Positions 21,148 through 32,774 of a stretch of DNA of 64,000 nt are shown here, one piece after another. Source of the stretch: Aradus depressus. Its lineage: Eukaryota; Arthropoda; Insecta; Hemiptera; Aradidae. Location of the stretch: positions 13,509,601 to 13,573,600 of the forward strand of contig OY759225.1 of the NCBI GenBank assembly GCA_963662175.1, written 5' to 3'. Made by a program: the position numbers and the translations under genes. How positions within the stretch are numbered: the stretch's first letter is position 1; each line of letters opens with the position of its first letter. Under the pieces are notes generated by a model. It worked only from the letters and a program-made list of their open reading frames with translations. It was not told the origin of the DNA and searched no databases.

Positions 21148-21660
21148 TGTGAAATCATCCCAATTTTGTATATATCTAAAAACAAACTTTCGCACACAAG
21201 TAAATGAAAACGATTGTACAAATGAGTCTTGGTAGAGTAGGTATATGCAAATTGTATAATATTCATGAGTATATGCAGGTACCTTCTGATACCCAGGCAG
21301 TCACATTGTTTGACTCTATTGTTTAACTATTAGAGATTAATATTCAATTTGTTATATTAGCATTTAATTGTTTTTTAAATATATACTTTCCCCGGAAACA
21401 CACATGACACTTTAAAAATATTGAAAGACAATAATGTCTTTAAAATCCTTAAGACACTAAACTAAAAAAAGTAATGATACTTGGATTTTTTTTTTGCAAA
21501 AATATTGGGCAACATTTAATAAAAAAATATGAAGAAAAACGTGAAAATTGGAATAAATATGTACTGTAGGGCAAGCATAATGAATAAAGATGCATTGAGT
21601 GAAGAACAAATATGCACTGTAGTACAAAATAAATATGCAATGTAGGATGTTTTAACATAA

Positions 21661-22088
21661 GATTACTTGAAAAAAGGAAAAACAATAACTGGAGAAAATT
21701 ATGCGTCGTTATTGGTTGAGTGAAGAAATCAAAATTAAACGTCCTCATTTGAAAAAGAAAATAGTTCTCTTTCATCAAGACAATGCACGGGTTCACACCT
21801 GTGCAGTTTCAATGGCTAAATTCGTGGAATTAAAGTTCGAATTGTTACAACATCCAACGTATTCGCCAGATTTGGTCCCCAGTGACTTTTTCTTATTTCC
21901 AAACTCGAAAAAATGGCTCGGCGGACAACGGTTCGGGACGAACGAGGAGGTCATCGCCCAAACAGATGCTTATTTTGAGGACCTTATGTTGAAAAAAGGA
22001 AATTATGTTGAAAAATATAGAATAATTTACCCAAAATACTTTGTTTTTGTATTTTTTTCTAAAGACTTAGTGAACGACCCTCGTACGT
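21661..22088 (+). pseudogene. mariner transposase pseudogene (C-terminal half)
   Basis: Frame 1 from 21661 reads DYLKKGKTITGENYASLL, then a stop and a frameshift near 21710. The next frame carries FHQDNARVH with the second catalytic Asp and YSPDLVPSDFFLF with the third, the D34D spacing of mariner, then KKWLGGQRFGTNEEVIAQTD. After YFEDL about 30 codons are deleted before KGNYVEK. The tail (AGTGAACGACCCTCGTA) matches mariner 3' ends. The N-terminal DNA-binding half is absent. Established for the family: cut-and-paste transposition at TA; this copy is dead. Confidence 0.88.
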
Positions 22089-22339
22089 CTTTATATTTTT
22101 TAGACAGTTTAATATAATTTAAATCGAGAAAATTAACAGACACCTTAAATTTTTAATATATCTGTTTACCACTTTAAAATAAATTGAATAATTAGGGAAT
22201 GAGGGCGCTCAACTGCTATGGTCATTTACGCCCGTCTTTCTTACACTCGTTAGAGGCACATATATCGGCTCAGGAACCAACTTTTACATGTTTTGTATAT
22301 CATTAGTAGTATATATGTAAATGTCGTTTTATACGCATA

Positions 22340-22530
22340 ATCTTATTATTCATTTTTTTTTTTTTTATTATTTTTTTTTATTATTATTTTTTATATATAT
22401 ATATATTTTTTTTATTAATATTATTATTTTTTTATTATTTTTTTTTTATTATTATTATTATTATTTTTTTTTTTTTTTTTCGTATATGTATATTATATAC
22501 ATATTATATTATTGTTATTATTTTTTTTTT
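22340..22530. repeat. TTATTA/poly-T low-complexity tract (LINE tail)
   Basis: Irregular ATT/TTA triplets mixed with T runs on the + strand; on the - strand this is an AAT-type tail following ORF2. Confidence 0.8.
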
Positions 22531-22537
22531 CTACTAC

Positions 22538-25490
22538 TTATATTTTAGAAGTAAGTTCAGCTTCTTTAATAAAATTAATTACTTTGTTTATGGTATTCTT
22601 ATCATCCCCTAGTGCTTCGGAGACATTCCCGGGAACGCCGTGTATTTCCAGGAGTCCCCGGTATCTAAGACAGTCTTCAAAGATGTGGCGGACTGTTATT
22701 TGCACGTTGCAGGTGGGACAGATGGGGGGATCCTCTCTGTTGATCAGGTACCCGTGAGTTAGGCGGCTGTGTCCTATCCTGAGTCGTGCGATACACACCT
22801 CTTCTCTTCTGTTCTTCCGATAGCAGGACTTCCAATTGGTTACAGATCTCTTGATCATTTTCAATTTGTTGTCTTGTATTTCGCTCCACATAGACTGCCA
22901 GCTGTCATATATATTTGTGGCTAGTGGTTTAGCGTATTCCCGGGCGGAGAGACGAGTGGGGACCACTTCAAGGAGACTATGCGCTTCCTCTGCCGCACGA
23001 TCTGCCCTTTCGTTACCCGGGATCCCCGAGTGACCTGGGACCCAGACGAAAGTGACCTCTTTCCCCATTTCTTTCAGCTGATAGACACAGTTCTGAATCT
23101 TATATACTAATGGGTGATCGCTGTACATATTGTCAATGGCAAGCATTGAGCTCAATGAGTCTGTGCAAATAGCTATATGTTTTTCTGGGGCAACCAAGGA
23201 ATGATATAGAGCATGATAGATTGCCGTCAGTTCTGCAGTAAATATACTGCTGAGAGGATGTAGTTTGAACTTTCTCACCTCATTGCCATCTATGTATGCA
23301 CAGGATGTTGAATCATTCGTTTTCGATCCATCGGTATATAATACTCGGGCTCCTTCCGTTTGCTCTAGTAGGGCGTACAGTTGTGGTAGATATACACCAG
23401 CTCCTCTCGCGGCAGATACTTTCAGTAGTTCAGTACAGCAATTGGGTCTCGGAAAGATCCAACAAGGTGTTACTTGATGCTCTGTGATTCTGGGAACTTC
23501 TTCCAGTTGGGTTATGACGCTTTTCAGCCGGATCCTTAGAGGCAGTGTAGGGTTTTTCGCGGTGTTGTACAGTCCTTGATATTTAGCCTTAAATATATAT
23601 TTGTAGCAAAGATGCTCAGGATCGGAGTATACTTTGGCCATGTATCTTGACCCCAATAAATGCCTCCGGAATATTAGGGGACAAATGCTGGATTCAGTAC
23701 AAATACTCGCTATAGGGCTTGTTCTAAATGCTCCTGTTGCGACACGGATACCTTTATGATGGATGGCGTCGAGTATTTCCAGGTAGGATTTCCTCGCGGA
23801 TCCGTACACGAAACAACAGTAGTCCATTTTGGAACATATGATGGCTTTGTATATCTTGATCAATGTTGCTCTATCAGAGCCCCAGTCCAAACTGCTCAAA
23901 AGATAAAGGATTTTCATGGAATTCGAGCATTTTTCCTTTAGGTACTTGATATGGGCTGTCCAGTTTAATTTGGAGTCCAGAATTACTCCCAGGAAACGGA
24001 CTTGATTGACATAGCGTATGGGGGTACTTTCAAATGTTATTACAGGATTTGATAGAACGTTTCTTTTCCGGTGAAAGTGAACGCAGCAGGTCTTGTCCAA
24101 GGAGACTCTTAGTCCTGTTTCTTGCGACCACCTTTGTATTTTGTTGACTGTGTTTTGGAGGTTCGACTGGACATTTTTCATGTTGTGTCCTCTACATATT
24201 ATGGCGAAGTCATCTGCGTAGAGAAATCCTTGTACGTTTTTTGTTAGGCATTGGTCAATTTTGTTTATAGCGATCATGAAGAGGGTAGTGCTTAGAACAC
24301 TTCCCTGTGGTACTCCTTGGTTTTGCGTTTTTGAGCTTGACAGAGTGTTACCTAGTAATACTCGGAAGGAGCGGCGTGTGAGGAAGCCTTTTATGAAAAT
24401 TGGGAGACTACCTCTGAATCCCCAGGCAGACAGAGTCTTTAAGATGTCATAGCGCCATGTTGTATCGAAAGCTTTTGTGATGTCAAAAAAAATTCCTACA
24501 GCTTCTTGTTTGTTGATGAATGCATCCTGTAGTACGGCTTCTATTTTTACCAGGTTATCGACCGTTGATCTCCTCTTCCGGAAGCCACATTGTAGGTTAG
24601 AGAGTAACTTTTCGTTCTCTAGCTTCCACGAGAGTCTCCTGTTGACCATCCTTTCCATGATCTTGCAGAGGCAGCAAGAGAGCGAGATGGGGCGATAGCT
24701 AGAAGGGTCTCGTTTATCTTTTCCAGGCTTGAGTATGGGTATAATGTAAGATTCTTTCCATCTTCTTGGGAATATCCCAGTTGCCCATATCTGGTTATAT
24801 AATTGGAGTAAGGCTTGTAAGATTTCTGTAGGAAGATTTTTAACCATTTTATATACGATGTTATCGGGACCAGGAGATTTACCTTTAAGTTTTTTTAAGG
24901 CTGTTTCGAGTTCCCACGTGCTAAATGGTATATTGTAGTCTTCATTGTTGTCAACTGAAGTGAAGATGATGTCTTTTTTTTCTTCTTTATGCTTGTATTC
25001 AACAAATGATGGGTCTGGTATTAGTTCGGATAGTGAAAAGGTTTCAGCAAGTCGGTTGGCTACTTGTTTTTGATTAGAACAGAGTTTTCTGTTTATTTCG
25101 AGTATAATTTGTGGAGTTACTTTTTTTCCCGAGATTGCTCTTATCTTTTTCCATACTTGTTCTGAGGGAGTAGATGAGTTGATGCCTGAGATATAGTCTC
25201 TCCAGCAACTCATTTTACTCTCTTTTATAACTTTCCTGCTGATGGATTTTAGTTTTTTGTACTCTATGAGGTTGGTTCCTGTCATGTTTTCCTTGAACTT
25301 TCTGAGAGCTCTTCTTCTATTCCTTATACTTGTTTTACACTCGTTATTAAACCAGGGAAGAGGCTTTCTTTTATATTGATCAGACGTTCTGGGAATCGCT
25401 TCCCTTGCTGCAGAGAGGATGATATTCTCGAGAGACGCGCAGTTTTCTTCCGGGTCCATTGACTGTCCCTTACCATTAGGGTTTTGTATA
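22538..25490 (-). CDS. I-clade LINE ORF2, RT, RNase H and zinc part
   Basis: The frame is open from 25519 to TAA at 22540-22538 (993 codons), family-like from about PNGKGQSMDPEEN. RT: KSPGPDNIVYKM (214-225), FFDITKAFD with Asp347, QGVPQGSVLS (401-410), FLYADD with Asp436-Asp437. RNase H: YTDGS Asp730, FTAELTAI Glu763, CTDSLSS Asp787 and NERADRAAEE Asp840, with WVPGHSG. C-terminal CCHC: C934, C937, H945, C950. All catalytic residues seen are intact. It should be joined to the endonuclease part upstream; a one- or two-base indel separates them. Confidence 0.92.
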
Positions 25491-26196
25491 GGTCCCAATC
25501 CGCCTGTTCCACGACCCATCGTCTTCTCCTTCCAGTCAACTCTACTTCGCTCTTTATCAGTGTTAATGCAGGGAAGTGGTCACTGTTATATTGATCGGGC
25601 AGTGGGATCCATTGTGCATCCGTAGCCAGGGATCTGGAGCATGCACTTAGGTCTATTGCTGAGAAGGTTCCGTAAGCAGGACTAAGGTAAGTTGGCTCTC
25701 CGCTGTTCAAGACAAGTAATTTTTTGGAGTCAAAGACTCTCTCAAGCAGTGTCCCTCTGGGGGAGTTCGTCATCGATCCCCAGAGAGTGTTGTGGCTATT
25801 AAAGTCACCCACTAAAAGTACGGGTCTTGGTAGCTGATCTATAAGGTTAGTAAGTTCGTTCTCCGAAGGGTTTTCAGATGGTGAAATGTAAATATTGCAT
25901 AAGGTGAAGGGATGATCAGTATGGAGTCTGGTTGCTACAGCTTGGAGTTCAGTATTGAGTGTTAACATTTCAGCTGCTATTGTATTTAATATGAGGTTCA
26001 GGACGCCGCCGTGACCCTCGACGGGTCCGTCACAGCGGTGAACGTCAAAATTTGGGATATTGACAGGATGGGTGTCTGTGAGGCGCGTCTCTTGCAGACA
26101 GAAGCAGGCAGGACTCTCTTCCTGGATGAGCAACTGTACCTCGGGATGGTGGGTTCTGTATCCGTTGCAATTCCACTGTATTACTTTAAGTGCCAT
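25445..26196 (-). CDS. I-clade LINE ORF2, endonuclease part
   Basis: Starts MALKVIQWNCNGYR. AP-type endonuclease motifs are complete: Asn9 (QWNCN), Glu36 (LQETR), GDFNSHN at 130-136 with Asp131 and Asn133, SAIDL at 179-183 and SDHFP at 205-209. This domain nicks the target for priming. The reading frame continues to 25324 but after about DWDLYKTLM the sequence is no longer family-like; the true continuation is in the next frame. Confidence 0.9.
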
Positions 26197-26348
26197 TGGG
26201 ATGAATAGGGGAGGTGAGGAGTTTCGCGCCGACGAAGAGCTGCTGGTGAAAAGTATTCATTGGGATTTATTAGTAACTTCGCTTCCGCTAATTGTTGCCA
26301 GATACCATTACAATTCCACTGCAGGAGATTTGTTATGTGATTCATACT

Positions 26349-27395
26349 TTAAAGATAGAAGGAGCCAGCACTTGATCTAGGTGGGAGGGATTTGGGGGTT
26401 TTTGTTTTATCAATGTTATCTGTTAGTATGTTTTCAGTCTGAACAGCCATGTCAGCGACTCGAGGCTTCTGCCAAGTTCGCTCTGATCCAAATTTAAATA
26501 AAGATTCTTTACTTTCTGTTTCATTTCCTACCTTCTGAGCATAGGACTTACTAAAGGTTGGAGCCTGTCTTTCTTTATATAATTTTTTAGCGTTCCCATA
26601 GGGTATCTTTTCTGTTACTTGTATCTCTTTGATGGCAATCTCTTGGAGATATCTGGGACATTCTCTGGACCAACACGAATGTTTACCACCGCAGTTGGCA
26701 CAAAACAAATCTCTAGTGCAGGGTGCTCCTTCGTGTAAAGGTAGGCTACACTTATCACAAATAGGGTTTTTTTTACAGTTAAATTTAATATGACCGTATT
26801 GAAAACATGAAAAACATCTCATTGGGGATGGTATGAATTTCCTGACCTTCACAGAGTAGAAACCTACTTTCAGTATTTCTGGAACTACTGGGATAGAGAA
26901 AGTGATAATGAAACTGTTTGTGTTGGTAGGTACACCAGTCTTTTTTGAAATTATTCTTTTTACACTAGTGACTAATTGTGCTTCCAATTCTTTATGAATT
27001 TCTTCATCAGAAAAGTCTGCTAAATCAAAACATGTAATAATCCCTTTTGAACTATTTAAAGTACGATGGGGTTCTACTTTAATTTGGACCTGATCATAGA
27101 AGGAAGTCATTTGTAATAACTTTCTGGATTGACTAGTATTTTTTGTCTCTACAAGTAGTGTCCCGTTTCTCAACTTCTTTATATGTTTCACTTCACCCAC
27201 AGCTCCTATTATAGCTTTATTAATGAGAAAAGGTGAGACTTTGAGGAGGTCGCCTTCTCCATCTCTAGAAATTACTAGAAAATTTGGGACAGGTTCCACA
27301 TGTGAACCTTTTGCTTGGGGGTCTATTTCTTTTAGTAAGCTGTCTAGGCATCTTTTTCTTCTTTTCATTTTAACGATATCCGGGGGAAGATTCAT
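26349..27395 (-). CDS. I-clade LINE ORF1 (gag-like, three CCHC knuckles)
   Basis: A 348-codon ORF starting MNLPPDIVKMKRRKRC. The N-terminal 180 residues look like the RNA-binding fold of I-type ORF1 proteins (VSPFLINKAIIGAVGEV, QVQIKVEPHRTLNSSKG). Three zinc knuckles follow: C194/C197/H202/C207, C213/C216/H221/C226 and C232/C235/H239/C246. ORF1 proteins coat the element RNA and act as chaperones. It is uninterrupted, suggesting a young insertion. Good to describe as coding, although expression is unknown. Confidence 0.92.
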   Translation of the reverse strand: MNLPPDIVKMKRRKRCLDSLLKEIDPQAKGSHVEPVPNFLVISRDGEGDLLKVSPFLINKAIIGAVGEVKHIKKLRNGTLLVETKNTSQSRKLLQMTSFYDQVQIKVEPHRTLNSSKGIITCFDLADFSDEEIHKELEAQLVTSVKRIISKKTGVPTNTNSFIITFSIPVVPEILKVGFYSVKVRKFIPSPMRCFSCFQYGHIKFNCKKNPICDKCSLPLHEGAPCTRDLFCANCGGKHSCWSRECPRYLQEIAIKEIQVTEKIPYGNAKKLYKERQAPTFSKSYAQKVGNETESKESLFKFGSERTWQKPRVADMAVQTENILTDNIDKTKTPKSLPPRSSAGSFYL

Positions 27396-27479
27396 TATTG
27401 TTCAAAAACCAGCTGTGTAGAGTTAATACACGTAGGAGAAAAATACGTAGTGTACACAGCGAAAAAAGAGAAAAACAAA

Positions 27480-27540
27480 TACAACCAAAGAAAAGAAAAA
27501 GAAAAAGAAAAAGAAAAAAGAAAAACAATAACAAAACAAA
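27480..27540. repeat. GAAAAA-type purine tract
   Basis: Repeats of AAAAAG/AAGAAA in the presumed 5' leader of the I-clade LINE. Confidence 0.6.
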
Positions 27541-27659
27541 TAAATAAGTATATATAGAAAGAAATTAAAGGTTACTCCCTGGTCTATCGGTAATTCCAAT
27601 TTTCAGAGAGCTCACAACACAACCTATCTCGACGAGATCTCAACACACACTGAGGTTAC

Positions 27660-28060
27660 CACTTTAAGCTTTAACACCTTATGTATCGATATAATGGGAG
27701 AACTAATAATACAAGTACTTTCGTGTATGTTCTTACTCAGCTAGAATTCGAATGTTTGAACATGTTCAGAAGAATTCACTTTTCTGACTTTCCCTTATTC
27801 TTTATTCTTATCCTACAGTGCATATTTATTCCCTCTTCTGTGATGTTATTTCTCAGGTATGCAAGCAACTGAGACGATATTCTATTCATGACAATCACTA
27901 TTTATAAGGTGGAAAGTTAGAGGAACGGAGAGGAGTTCACAAACCCTTTTCACCTGATTCAAGTCTCCAACGTATCTATCTCTACTTCATAATGCAATAT
28001 ATTTTTAAGGAGCGATATTAGTTCCCTAGAAAAACAAAAAAATGCCCAATAAGATAGATT
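27660..28060. other. Unassigned 400-bp gap between two LINEs
   Basis: AT-rich; a 63-codon frame at 27681-27872 has no recognisable content. It may include the LINE 5' end or flanking DNA. Confidence 0.4.
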
Positions 28061-28953
28061 AGATAGATAAACATTTATTGCACAAAAGATTACAACCTCT
28101 ACAGCAATGAGTTTTTTTTTTTTTTTTTTTTGTTTTGTTTTGTTTTTTTACAAAATAAATATTCTTATAGTTAAGTATATAAAATAAAATAAAATAAAAA
28201 AATAATAATAATATTAAAAAATATATATTTCCATCCATCTTACATGCAACAAATTAAATTATATTATTCTTAATTTTCAAGCTTACAGTAAAAAATAAAA
28301 ATAAATTGTTAATTTTTGTAACTTCTATATTATTTAAAATATGCACAAATGTTTCTGAGTAATATTCTGGTCTATTGGTGAGATAATTGTGGAGAAATGT
28401 TTGCCTGGGGATACACAAAGAGGGACAATGGAACAAAAAGTGTAAGAGGTCGTCCTTTTCGTCTAAGGTACAGACACTTTCAGGACAAAACTCATACCTA
28501 AGCCCTCCAAGTAATATTCTAAAATTTCTATTGCTATTGTGGAGACGAATTTGAGCTAGCAGTCGGAGTTTTTCAATATGGCAGTTTAATGAAAGATAGC
28601 TTTCCTGACCAATCGGTAGAGGGAGTTGTATTTCGAATTTAATATTGTATTTATATCGAGACAGAACAGATGATTCCTCATAGCGGCTACCAAATCACCA
28701 CGGAGGGGCCGGATATCAGAAATAGAGGGGCCATCCAGAAGGTGGTCAGCCCCGATCAAGGCCAGGTAACACCTGAGTTGGGTGACCCAGTTGAAGGGCA
28801 AAACAAAGTTTCGGCTGAGTTGGGAAAGGCGAAGTCTGGGGAGACGGTCCTCCGACATGGCCAGGAGTTGCTGCCACCAGCCCAACATCCTGCTGAATAT
28901 CTTCACTTTAGTGTGAACCCGGCCTGTTTCCATTCTAACATAGGCGCTGGGGG

Positions 28954-29949
28954 TAGGGATCTATCGATACAAGCAAATACAAGTAAAGTATCGATACTTT
29001 TATCCGATACCAAGTACTTTTGGTATCGAAACCTTTCTTTCGATACCAAGTAGGTATCGAATAGATATTACTTGTATCGATTCAGAGTACTCGTTTCAAA
29101 TTTCAACAATTAAAAAAAATTATATACATTTTTCAATTCGTCAGAATCGTTCACCACTTACAATTTTCTTTTATTTGTTCTTGCAGTAAAATACTGAACT
29201 CAAATTCCGGTCCACGGACAAATGGTACTCGTATATATCGATGGTGATAACCTCATGTGTGATGTGATCACGCAGTCTGCATGATGCATCCTTATTTCTT
29301 ACCTTATTTACATTAAATTGTTTATCGTTTATGAAGGTATACGTTTGTTTAATTTTGAAGAGAACCGTGAACATGATTACGATTTCATTATTTTATTTTA
29401 TTTTTACATTCCATTTAGTCAATTACATATTATAATGCCGCGTCCTACGGCGAAAGTATGGATTTATTACACTACGAACGTTTCGATCTGAGCGACTTGC
29501 AAAACGTGTTTTAAAATAGTGAAATATTGTCGGAATACGAACAGTCTCCAGTAGTTTTATATCCTTAGTAAAAATAAATTGTATGTTTATTTTATAAGGT
29601 GTTTTTATTACATTCAGTATGTTTTTAATAATATAATTTCATCTTATTCGATTTGATTTATTTGTTTCTTATGTCCACTACAATATCTCATTCACCTCTA
29701 TCTTTTAAAGTGTACTGTGTTTTTTATTATTATTATATAGGTATATATAATAATATAATATAATATATATATATATATATATATATAATATAATATGTAT
29801 ATATAATATATTATATTATATTATACATGGTTTAAAATTAATTATAACGAACTACTCGATTCAATCGATACGAGTAGGTATCGATACTTTTTATTCGATA
29901 CTTAAGTAACATCGAAAGTTTTATACTTTGTGGTATCGATAGAACCCTA
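28954..29949. mobile_element. hAT element, 8-bp duplication GCTGGGGG
   Basis: Identical 8-bp flanks at 28946-28953 and 29950-29957. Termini TAGGGATCTATCGATAC and GTATCGATAGAACCCTA are inverse complements with one or two differences; subterminal TATCGATA words recur many times, as hAT transposase binding sites do. A short + frame at 29434-29515 (MPRPTAKVWIYYTTNVS, then CKTCF in a shifted frame) looks like a BED zinc finger remnant. 996 bp, no intact transposase. Confidence 0.88.
29756..29830. repeat. TA/ATATATA microsatellite
   Basis: Alternating AT-rich tract within the hAT element. Confidence 0.85.
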
Positions 29950-30119
29950 GCTGGGGGTGCTCACTGGAAGCTCTAGAACTGACTTAAAGAAGCCCAGCTG
30001 ACCCCGCTCAACTACCTCCACGTTCTCACATCCTCAAACCAAGCACAGGTACAATAGTACACTCTCACCTATCGTTTTTATTATCGATTTTCGTACGATT
30101 ACAATACTTTCTTATATTA

Positions 30120-30704
30120 AAGATAATGTACTCATTTCAGAGGAGCTCAATGATGATGACATAGTTGCTATGTATTCTTCTTTGGACACAGAAGAAGAAG
30201 AAGAAGAAGAAGACTGTGAAGAGACTCCAGTAAAAATTTCAAAGCGTGAGGCAATGGAAGCTTTAGAAACTTTACACAAGTATTTCGAAATGTCAAATAT
30301 TGATAATTCTAATATTTTTGATCAAATTTATTCTATCGAGAAACAGGTTTCAGCAACTAGCAATCAAGTACAAACAAACATAACCGATTACTTTAAGTCA
30401 TAAACTTTACGTATTATTTAAGTCATAAACTTTACGTATTGTTTTTTTTTTCGACGCAATACATTATGTATGTACATTCATACCTACATTAAATTCATAA
30501 CACCAAAAATACGCATTTTTATTAACATTTCCACCTCTAAAAATGGAATAACGACACATTTCGACCTCTGTAAGTGGGGGCCCCTGTAAATGAGACAACT
30601 ATAATTTTAAACCTGCTTAATTGGAAAACTGGATTATTGGAAACCCTCAATAATTGGTACATATGTCTTGGTCCCTTGAGATTCCAATTAACCAGGTTTC
30701 ACTG
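30120..30704 (+). mobile_element. pogo/Tigger-like element, 3' part (family D)
   Basis: The right end is AATTAACCAGGTTTCACTG followed by TA (30705-30706), i.e. CAGTGAAACCTGGTTAATT as a terminal repeat. Upstream is the transposase C terminus. The left end is missing; LINE sequence lies up to about 30045. Confidence 0.75.
30131..30403 (+). pseudogene. Tigger/pogo transposase C terminus
   Basis: The frame reads EELNDDDIVAMYSSLDTEEE, an acidic run, REAMEALETLHKYFEMSN and finally NQVQTNITDYFKS, stop at 30401-30403. Acidic segment, EA...LETL.KYF helix and ITDYF end are characteristic of Tigger-type transposases. DDE core and DNA-binding domains are absent. Confidence 0.75.
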
Positions 30705-30952
30705 TATAAGAAAGTAAAAACATAATACATTGTGAGATAAACAAACTTGTGGCCATTGCCAATGATAGTGGTTATCAACAGTTTTTGTGTACAGAGTGAA
30801 GAAATGCAGTGAGTTTTTGTAGTGCAGGAAATAAGAGCTATCTATGCAAGTTCCTATGTTAATGTTTTTCAGTTGCATTAGCATTCTAGAAAAAAAGAAA
30901 AATTGAGGTCAGTTTCTTGCAAATTCTTTTATGAAAATTGATAAAAAAAAAA

Positions 30953-31138
30953 TGGATGGGACGTTAAGCAATGGTCCCGAGCCTGTGCGATGTCAGGTGA
31001 CCCCTACTCTAGATGAATAAATCTAGGTAGGCAAATTTTAGGACTTCGACGTCATGTCCACCGGAGTGACGAATGTGATCCCTGGTAGTAAGCGATATGA
31101 CCTTGTAGTTGAAGCTCAGGCATGAGTCATAATAACTA
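30953..31138 (+). mobile_element. SINE, 5'-truncated, diverged
   Basis: GGATGGGACGTTAAGCAATG to GGCATGAGTCATAATAACTA with small deletions. First of three partial + copies within 750 bp. Confidence 0.8.
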
Positions 31139-31241
31139 AGTTTTATGAAAATTGTGGAATAAGTAGCCATAGAATTTTACTAAATTAAACTGGTAAATGA
31201 GGTCATTAACGTAAAATGAGTTTACTAAAATATAAAAAAAA

Positions 31242-31443
31242 ACCTTGAGCACGCCGTCCTTCAAAAGGGTCATTAAACGTTGGTCCCGAGCCTGTACGAT
31301 GTCAGCTACTCGTTAAAGACCCCTCACCCTAGGTGAATAAAAATTTAGTGTAGGCAACATTTAGGACTCCCATAGTAGAGTCGGGCTCATGTCCACCAGA
31401 GTTGTGTTAAAAGCCCGAGTATGAGTCCATAATAACTAACTAT
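31242..31443 (+). mobile_element. SINE, 5'-truncated
   Basis: CCTTGAGCACGCCGTCCTTC through GAGTATGAGTCCATAATAAC; part of the CTCTGGTAGTAGGCG segment is deleted. Confidence 0.8.
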
Positions 31444-31598
31444 ATGAAATAAAAATGTTCGCAGGTTTATTGCCATACTGAAATGTCGTTTTGAAACCCA
31501 ATTTTCATCAGATTTGAGATAGGGACTCAAAAGAACCTGCAGGATATGCCCGGGTAAATAAAATACAAAACATGTTTTATGTAATATAATCAATAAAA

Positions 31599-31703
31599 AT
31601 GTATGACTCCCATTTTAGTCGGGCTCATGTCCACAAAAGCGACTAAAGAGCGGTCTGGTATTAGGCTTATGACCTCGATGTTAAAGCCCGGGCATGAGTC
31701 ACA
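31599..31703 (+). mobile_element. SINE 3' fragment
   Basis: ATGACTCCCATTTTAGTCGG to GGGCATGAGTCACAATA. Only the last 105 bp. Confidence 0.75.
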
Positions 31704-31783
31704 ATATTTATCGAATTGAAAATAAATGTAGAATTAGGTATATAATAACAATAATAATAATAATAATAATAAGAAAAAGTACA

Positions 31784-32670
31784 GTCAATGTAAAGCATAA
31801 GCGTAGATTCCATGGGCCATCACCCCCACAACCCTTAAGTCGAGGGGGCGAGGGTATCGTTTCGCCCCCACGATAATCTTCTGAAAATGTATACAAAAAA
31901 CTAAAATAAGAAAAAAATAATAATTGAAAAGGAAAAAATAATTGAGACCAAAGGGAAGGCAACTTTTAATTTCCTGTGCGGTATACCTATGTTATTTTTA
32001 ATTTTCATTTCATTTATTTTATAAATTATATTTATACCTATTAATTACTTATTTTTATTAATAATTTATTGTTTTACTGGAAGAATTTATCCATAAAAAT
32101 TAATTTTATTAGCAATAAGATATTTAATATAAGTACAACATATAACAGAAGAAAAAAAAGAAGAGTTTATTGTAAGAGTCGCATTTACAGAGATACAATT
32201 ATTGTTATTTTTATGTTGTTTTTTTGCTATGTTATTTTTAATTTTTATTTAATTTATTTTATAAATTATATTTATACCTATTAATTTTTTTTTCTTTTTT
32301 CTTTAAGAGTTTTTTAAAATTTACTCTTAAACAGTAGCATTGTTTCTAATTTAACTGATTATTTTTGAGTTGTATTTAGTGTATAAGGGTAATGGTTAGA
32401 GCTGGGTCAGCGGTTGCTATACTTTCTCCATACATCCACCTCACTGAATGACATCACTTCCTGCGCTACCGCACAGGAAATTAAAAGTTGCCTTCCCTTT
32501 GGTCTCAATTAATTTTTCCTTTTCAATTATTATTTTTTCTTATTTTAGTTTATTTGTATACATTTTCAGAAGAGATTATCGTGGGGGCGAAACGAAATTC
32601 TTGCCCCCACGACCTTAGACTGGCCCCACCGCCCCCCCATGGAATCTGCGCGCCTATGCATTACATTGAC
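31784..32670. mobile_element. Foldback element with about 200-bp inverted arms
   Basis: Left arm 31784-31982 (GTCAATGTAAAGCATAAGCG to CAACTTTTAATTTCCTGTGC) and right arm 32467-32670 are inverse complements with scattered differences. The 484-bp spacer contains a direct duplication of a TTATTTTATAAATTATATTT-type unit at about 32005 and 32250. No coding capacity. Confidence 0.85.
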
Positions 32671-32774
32671 ATTTTTTATAACAGATATATTGATTATTTT
32701 TATTATTATTATTATTATATAATTCTATTTATGGTTATTTAATTATTCTTATGTAGTATTATTTTTATTTAAAA

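Larger units (their letters stand above)
22340..27660 (-). mobile_element. I-clade non-LTR retrotransposon, nearly intact
   Basis: On the - strand: 5' leader (about 27660-27396), ORF1 gag-like (27395-26349), 152-bp gap, ORF2 with endonuclease, reverse transcriptase, RNase H and a C-terminal zinc motif (26196-22538), then a 3' tail of about 190 bp rich in AAT/TAA triplets (22530-22340), as I elements have. ORF2 is broken by a single frameshift between about 25500 and 25440. The exact 5' end and any target duplication could not be fixed by eye. RNase H plus CCHC ORF1 plus triplet tail argue for the I superfamily (I/Nimb) over Jockey or R1. Confidence 0.9.
28063..30045 (-). mobile_element. LINE 3' end split by a hAT insertion
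   Basis: The - strand pieces 30045-29958 and 28953-28063 belong to one LINE: the frame FFKSVLELPVSTPS runs up to the hAT and YVRMETGRVHTKVKI resumes after it with one target copy removed. Further down, after a frameshift near 28600, a second frame carries SVCTLDEKDDLLHFLFHCPL, the zinc-like end of many LINE polyproteins. The 3' UTR has an A run (28111-28132 as T on +) and ends AATAAATGTTTATCTATC. Clade uncertain (CR1/Jockey-like tail). 5'-truncated. Confidence 0.75.

Noticed and set aside
22321..22548. 75-codon ORF rich in Phe/Tyr/Ile
   Set aside because: Translation of a TTATTA/poly-T tract that forms the LINE tail.
25324..25445. End of the endonuclease ORF as a genuine C terminus
   Set aside because: After about residue 240 it is out of frame with the family; the RT frame carries the true continuation.
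28670..29053. 127-codon + strand ORF
   Set aside because: Antisense of the LINE frame on the - strand and runs into the hAT end.
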